Shown piece by piece: positions 58,939 through 64,000 of a stretch of DNA of 64,000 bases. The DNA comes from Pomacea canaliculata. Its lineage: Eukaryota; Mollusca; Gastropoda; Architaenioglossa; Ampullariidae. The notes beneath the pieces are model-generated. The model searched no databases. It saw only the letters and a list, made by a program, of their open reading frames with translations, and was not told the origin of the DNA. Location: positions 42,899,760 to 42,963,759 of the forward strand of contig NC_037592.1 in assembly GCF_003073045.1 (NCBI RefSeq). The letters run 5' to 3'. The position numbers and the translations under genes are program-made. How positions within the stretch are numbered: position 1 is the first letter of the stretch; each line of letters opens with the position of its first letter.

Positions 58939-61900
58939 ATGGCGATCCTGTCCAGCTTCTTGTGTTGGAGCAACACGCGCACCGGCAGCGCCATCTGTGC
59001 CTATTATTCCCTGGTAAGTGTGTGTGTGTGTGTGTTAGTGTGAATGTGTGTGTTGCTGATGTGTGGATACACTGTGGTGTGGTGTGGGTGTGTGATATCA
59101 GGGATATCAGACGAAAATAGTCCACTATCCACATCACTTGCAAGCTGTAATAATTTGAACCTAAAAGTTTCATTCGTTTCTCAACTGTTACATTTAACTT
59201 TGTAGTATTTTATTTCTTGTAATGTTCAGTACATTCTCATCGCATGCCTCGCTTCAACATGGAGTCTCGCTCTACGTCGAGTCTTGCTATCTTGCCCTCG
59301 GGCTCCTGAAATTAGAAACTTGTGTTTGGCCAGGGGGATGTCTACCAGTAAATATGTTTGTAGGCAATGTAGGCAAAGAGTAAGGGGGTCAGACAAGGAA
59401 CGAGAGTTGTCTAAAGTTCACTGTGAGGTCAGGATTCTACTCGCCCAATCAGCGTCTAGATACTTTCAGACGGGGAGGTGGGGGCCTTGTTGAAGATCTC
59501 TGAGGAACGTTTATTCCCGTAACGTTACTGCCGTGAAAACACGCACCGCTCTCACGTCAGCAGTGACATCACGTACCGCTCTCACGTCAGCAGTGACATC
59601 ACGTACCGCTCTCACGTCAGCAGTGACATCACGTACCGCGCTACTGCCGTTACAAGAGTACGTCGGTGCCTTCACGTCCTTCCCGTCCAACAGCTTTCCG
59701 GGGTGTATACACTGTAGAGAGTGTACGGGTATGGGTGGAGCAAGTGTACGGGTATGGGTGGAGAGACAGATGTGTGGGTGTGTCACAATTTCTGACATCA
59801 AAAGGTCTTGTTGATAACATGCCAGCCCCTCCCTGACAAGACGAGCAAGGGTCATCGGGGCATCATCATCACCTTGTGGTAGCCACTGAGCCTCGCGAGT
59901 AAATAGTTGCTGGGGTTATGCACCTGTACAGGTGTTTGGGAGAGTCTCTTTGTTTGACCTCGACCTTTCTTATTTGGTGTTCGTGAGAGCGGTCAGCGTG
60001 GCCAGCCAGGGAGGAATGTGTCCGTCTTCTCAAGAATTACATCCAACGGTTTTAGAGAGAAATACCAGACATTGTGTGTGTGTGTGAGATGTTTCATTCA
60101 CTTTGTTCCTTTACAGTACTTCTTTCGTGAACACACACTGACACTGTGAGTCTGTGTCACATTGAGACACACACTGACACTGTGAGTCTGTCTGTTTGTG
60201 ACACATGCTGACACTGTGTCACTGACTGACAGTAACAAACAGTCTCACTGACTGTCAAAACTCACTGTCTGACGTCACTGTCACAGGTGTGTGACTACAG
60301 GTGGGCTCACGAGCGCACTGTGTAACGTCACTGTCTGGTAAAGGTGCTCCCATTAACTGTGTGATGTCACTGTTGCAGGTGGTGTCCGTGGTGTGCATGT
60401 CACTGTACGTGTTCCGCTACCTGGCACAAGGCAAGATAGACGCTGTCCCAGGTGAGTCACCTCGTGGCCGCATTGAGCTTTGTGGGTTGCTTTACTCCGA
60501 GACCGAATTGTCATGACACTGCAGTGACTTGGTTGCTTGGCTGTCGTCGTGTGTGTGTGTGACATATTTTCTGACACGTGAATGCTCGGGTACCTGTGCC
60601 TGTGAACTGTTAAGTCGTGTCACGTGACCTGAGGGCACTAAGATGCTCCAGACTACCTGTAGAAGGTTGTGAGTACACTACCCGCTCCATGTCGCAGACC
60701 CGCTTTTGTCTCCCAGCTCCAACTAAAAACGTTTTGGGAACCTTCCAGAAGGCAGTCCCTGGTCCCTCCCCTCCTCCCATGGTAAAGCACATGAAAAGTC
60801 TGCAGCTGTCTTCCACAAGCGTCACAAAAGTCAGCTGTTTGTCAGTCAACCAACCTCTCTTTTCTTTTCTCAGCAGGCCGCCAGTACTCTTTCACTGTCC
60901 GAGGTTTGGATTGCTCTCTCTCTCTCTTCTTTTTCTTCCTCCCGTCTCTCTCTCTCTTTCTCCCTTACATCACGGAGCATCAAAGTGATGGCTACCTGCG
61001 CTTTACAAGACTACATCGTCTTCGTCGACAGTTTTTTTTTATTTTTAGGAACATGAAGGCAGATAACCGGACATTCCGATTGACGACAGTTGTAACTACC
61101 GCGCGACTGCCACGCTGACCTTGATAGCAGCTGACAACTTCCGGCTCGTTGTGCAGGGTGTGCATGACGTCATCACAACTTGTCCCCAGTGCTGGCGACA
61201 GCTGTAGTACGATGTCTTGTATACAGCTGGCCTTGACAGCTTTGACAGCTGTAGCACGATGTCTTGTATACAGCTGGCCTTGACAGCTTTGACAGCTGTA
61301 GCACGATGTCTTGTATACAGCTGGCCTTGACAGCTTTGACAGCTGTAGCACGATGTCTTGTATACAGCTGGCCTTGACAGCTTTGACAGCTGTAGCACCA
61401 TGTCTTGTATACAGCTGGCCTTGACAGCTTTGACAGCTGTAGCACCATGTCTTGTATACAGCTGGCCTTGACAGCTTTGACAGCTGTAGCACCATGTCTT
61501 GTATACAGCTGGCCTTGACAGCTTTGACAGCTGTAGCACCATGTCTCTATGCACCTGAAGCTGCCTCAAGAGCTGCAGTTTCGTTTACTTTGCTCGACGT
61601 ACTTTCATTTTGTAAATTCTTTCAGTCGTCTGTCCGTTTGATCATCCCAAGCGCAGGTCAAGACCTGTAGGGCCTGCATTCTTGGAAAAACTTTCTGTTC
61701 AGCTCTTGACCCCTGGGCTGCAGTCACCTGCGTGTCCATGGCAACAGCGTAGGGCATGCAGGGCCGCAGACAGAGGAAATGTTTACCTGAGTCAAAGGCT
61801 GCACTCCACCGGTGTGTCACCCTGGGTGGGGGCGGGCTGTAACCGGAGCAACTGAGACCCACTCACCTACAGACTGGCCGTGTGGCTTAGTCCTCACCTC

Positions 61901-63440
61901 CCGTATCATTGTCAATCAGGGACTCGCAGCACTGTTCAACAGGTGTGTCGACTGAGGTATGGGTAGAGAAAGTGATCCACTGCTAAATGTGTGTAGGGAA
62001 TGTAATCGACTGCTGTGTGTATATGGAATGTGATCCACTGCTCAGTGTGAGTGTAGGAAATGTAATCCACTGCTAAGTATGTGTAAGGAATGCGATCCAC
62101 TGCTAAGTATGTGTGGGGAATGTGATCCGCTGCTAATAATTGTAGGATATATGTAATCCAATGCTAAAAATGTATGGGTAATGTGATCCACTACCAATTA
62201 TGTGTAAGGAATGTGATCCACTGCTAATTATTGTAGTGAATATGTGATCCACTGCCAAGTATGTGTAGGGAATGTCATCCACTGCTAAGTATGCAGCATG
62301 TGTAGGGAATGTAAGTCACTTCATAGTATGTGTCAGGACTGCAGTCCAGTGCTACGTATTGTGTGGACTGTAGTAGTCAGTCTTCACAGGGTGGATGGTA
62401 ATCCAATGCTTACTATGAGTGGAGTGTACACCAGTGCAAGATTGTGTACATGAACTGTAAGCAGGTGGGTGTGTGGGCGGGCTATCTCCCGCTAATGTAT
62501 TGATGTGTCACGTGTTGCAGAGTACAAGGGTATCGTGTACCCGGGCTTCGTGCTGTACACAGTCATGATCGGCGTCTCTCTCGTCATGCTACCCGGAGTT
62601 TACATGGTACGTACAGTCATGATCAGCGTCTCTCTTTCTCGTCATACTACCCGGAGTTTACAGGGTGCGTGCACCCCTCAGTGAAATGGCGCTTACCGTC
62701 CCACTGTAGGAAACTTTGTGTCTGGCCCAGTCACGGACTGTCCACCCACTCGGTCTCTAGCTAGCTCTAGCTATGGATAGCTACCTACTACAAGGCCCAC
62801 TCTAGCCAGCTATGTACAAGGCCCACTCTAGCCTGCTATGCACAAGGCCACTCTAGCCGGCTATGTACAAGGGCCACTCTAGCCGGCTATGTACAAGGGC
62901 CACTCTAGCCGGCTCTGTACAAGGGCCACTCTAGCCGGCTATGTACAAGGCCCACTCTAGCCAGCTATGTACAAGGCCCACTCTAGCCGGCTATGCACAA
63001 GGCCCACTCGTTCTACTCAGATATCTCTATAGTTCGCAAACACTATAGCTAGCTACGTGCTTGACCAACTATAGGACTAGTCACAGCTTAATGAGATAAA
63101 GAACTAGCACACTACTTGTTTTCAGTATCCTTCCATATCGAGAGTGTGACGAGGATGTAGAGCTTTGTCCTCTTCAACAGAAGGCCAAATGCTAGTGACT
63201 GTCAGAATACATAGTCTGCGATGTATTTGAGGACATTATGTCAGAATACATAGTGTGCGGTGTATAGAATTCATAGTGTGCGGTGTATTTCAGGACATTA
63301 TGTCAGAATACATAGTGTGTGGTGTGTTTCAGGACAAAAGGTTCCTCCTTCTACCCTGGGTGTACACCCTGGTCGTCATCGTCTTGTACGAAACAGGTGC
63401 CATCGCGCTCCTGACCACTGTCCACCTCTCTCAGGACAAG
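58939..63440 (+). CDS. Four-transmembrane protein (LAPTM/DUF4728-like), 3' end beyond the window
   Basis: Four exons with GT-AG borders and agreeing phases: 58939-59013, 60379-60451, 62521-62606 and 63333-63440. The last ends at a gtgacc donor, so the gene continues past 64000. The 114 residues seen begin MAILSSFLCWSNTRTGSAIC. Hydrophobic segments are at about 18-36, 56-72 and 84-104 (YYSLVVSVVCMSLYVF, VLYTVMIGVSLVMLPGVY, WVYTLVVIVLYETGAIALL). The start CW..TRTGS followed by a membrane helix is the pattern of LAPTM and DUF4728-type tetraspans, small proteins of lysosomal or junctional membranes. A fourth helix would be expected downstream. Family assignment is by pattern only. All four introns are loaded with minisatellites. 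The leader carries two tiny upstream ORFs. Confidence 0.75.
59545..59640. repeat. Tandem repeat, 30-bp unit
   Basis: About three perfect copies of cgctctcacgtcagcagtga plus catcacgtac, in intron 1 of the four-TM gene. Confidence 0.92.
61190..61560. repeat. Minisatellite, 47-bp unit
   Basis: Seven to eight nearly perfect copies with agctgtagcacgatgtcttg, tatacagctggccttgacag and ctttgac. The unit holds AGCTGTA...TACAGCT, an inverted repeat, plus CAGCTG palindromes. Lies in intron 2 of the four-TM gene. Minus-strand frames of up to 167 codons across it are repeat shadows. Confidence 0.95.
61960..62345. repeat. Degenerate minisatellite, ~30-bp unit
   Basis: About 12 diverged copies of tgtgtagggaatgtgatcca plus ctgctaagta, in intron 2 of the four-TM gene. 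Clearly older than the neighbouring 47-bp array. Confidence 0.88.
62609..62668 (+). pseudogene. Decayed tandem copy of the end of four-TM exon 3
   Basis: 62560-62608 (exon 3 end, tacacagtcatgatcggcgt ... cccggagtttacatggt) recurs immediately downstream as tacagtcatgatcagcgtct ... cccggagtttacagggt. The copy has an inserted tttc and substitutions that change the donor context, so it now lies in the intron. Confidence 0.85.
62780..63010. repeat. Minisatellite, ~26-bp unit
   Basis: About eight copies of ggctatgtacaagggccact plus ctagcc, in intron 3 of the four-TM gene. The junction TAGCCGGCTA is a perfect 10-bp palindrome. Confidence 0.93.
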
Positions 63441-63564
63441 GTGACCACTACTACTATCATATCAACACTTAATAATAATGCATTAACATGTTAACCTCTG
63501 TATGGACATAGTGTTGTGCGCTAAAGCACTCACACAGCGTAATCATCTAGTAAGAAGCAAGATA

Positions 63565-64000
63565 GTGCACACCAGTCTACTTCACTCAACTATAGTAAAG
63601 ACGAGTCTACTTCACACAACTATAGTAAACACCAGTCTACTTCACACAACTACAGTGCACACCAGTCTACCTCACACCAGTCTACTTCCCACAACTATAG
63701 TAAACACCAGTCTACTTCACACAACTATAGTGCACACCAGTCTACTTCACACAACTATAGTAAACATGAGTCTACTTCACACAACTATAGTGCACACCAG
63801 TCTACTTCACACAACTATAGTGCACACCAGTCTACTTCACACAACTATAGTGCACACCAGTCTACTTCACACAACTATAGTGCACACCAGTCTACTTCAC
63901 ACAACTATAGTGCACACCAGTCTACTTCACACAACTATAGTGCACACCAGTCTACTTCCCACAACTATAGTGCACACCAGTCTACTTCACACAACTACAG
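63565..64000. repeat. Minisatellite, 30-bp unit (right edge cut)
   Basis: About 14 nearly identical copies of cacacaactatagtgcacac plus cagtctactt, running off the window. The unit contains the palindromes ACTATAGT and GTGCAC. In the intron after exon 4 of the four-TM gene. Confidence 0.95.

Noticed and set aside
60992-61569. Minus-strand frames of 157 and 167 codons with repeated QLSKLSRPAVYKT
   Set aside because: Repeat shadow of the 47-bp minisatellite.

Overview
The window is eukaryotic, from a lophotrochozoan animal and most likely a gastropod mollusc. The genes are split by GT-AG introns. tRNA-derived SINEs, several non-LTR retrotransposon families and long tandem arrays fill most of the rest. 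The taxon is inferred from repeat families and gene homology and was not tested by a search. I saw no rRNA or functional tRNA gene, no CRISPR array and no LTR element.

Layout. 1-3.2 kb is a minisatellite block with a nested ~1.04-kb duplication. 4.0-6.1 kb is a minisatellite that appears to have grown out of the reading frame of an adjoining CR1/L2-type LINE. 6.2-8.3 kb holds a SINE and two further LINE fragments. 8.4-12.0 kb is RBM41 (minus strand, five coding exons). It is divergent from ATP5F1E, the mitochondrial ATP synthase epsilon subunit (plus strand, three exons, 13.4-15.1 kb). 18.2-21.7 kb is a WD40 plus SOCS-box gene. 21.9-33 kb is arrays and LINE fragments. 33.9-42.0 kb is a leucine-rich-repeat/Ig-like single-pass membrane protein with five coding exons; its fourth intron is about 4 kb of three back-to-back minisatellites. 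42.7-46.3 kb is a very ragged array. 49.0-50.8 kb is a C2H2 zinc-finger gene on the minus strand, interrupted by one in-frame stop and one frame change. 51.4-52.7 kb has two SINEs and an hAT MITE with a perfect target duplication. 58.9-63.4 kb and beyond is the 5' part of a four-transmembrane protein gene running off the right edge.

The genes are unrelated housekeeping, signalling and surface-protein genes, not a cluster with one function. Only RBM41 and ATP5F1E look regulatorily linked, by a head-to-head arrangement. The most distinctive property of the window is its minisatellites: about twenty independent arrays with 20-54 bp units, in nearly every large intron and spacer, many with a short palindrome in the unit. 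Gene models were built by reading splice sites and checking that phases agree across every junction. Names rest on remembered family sequences, not on database searches.
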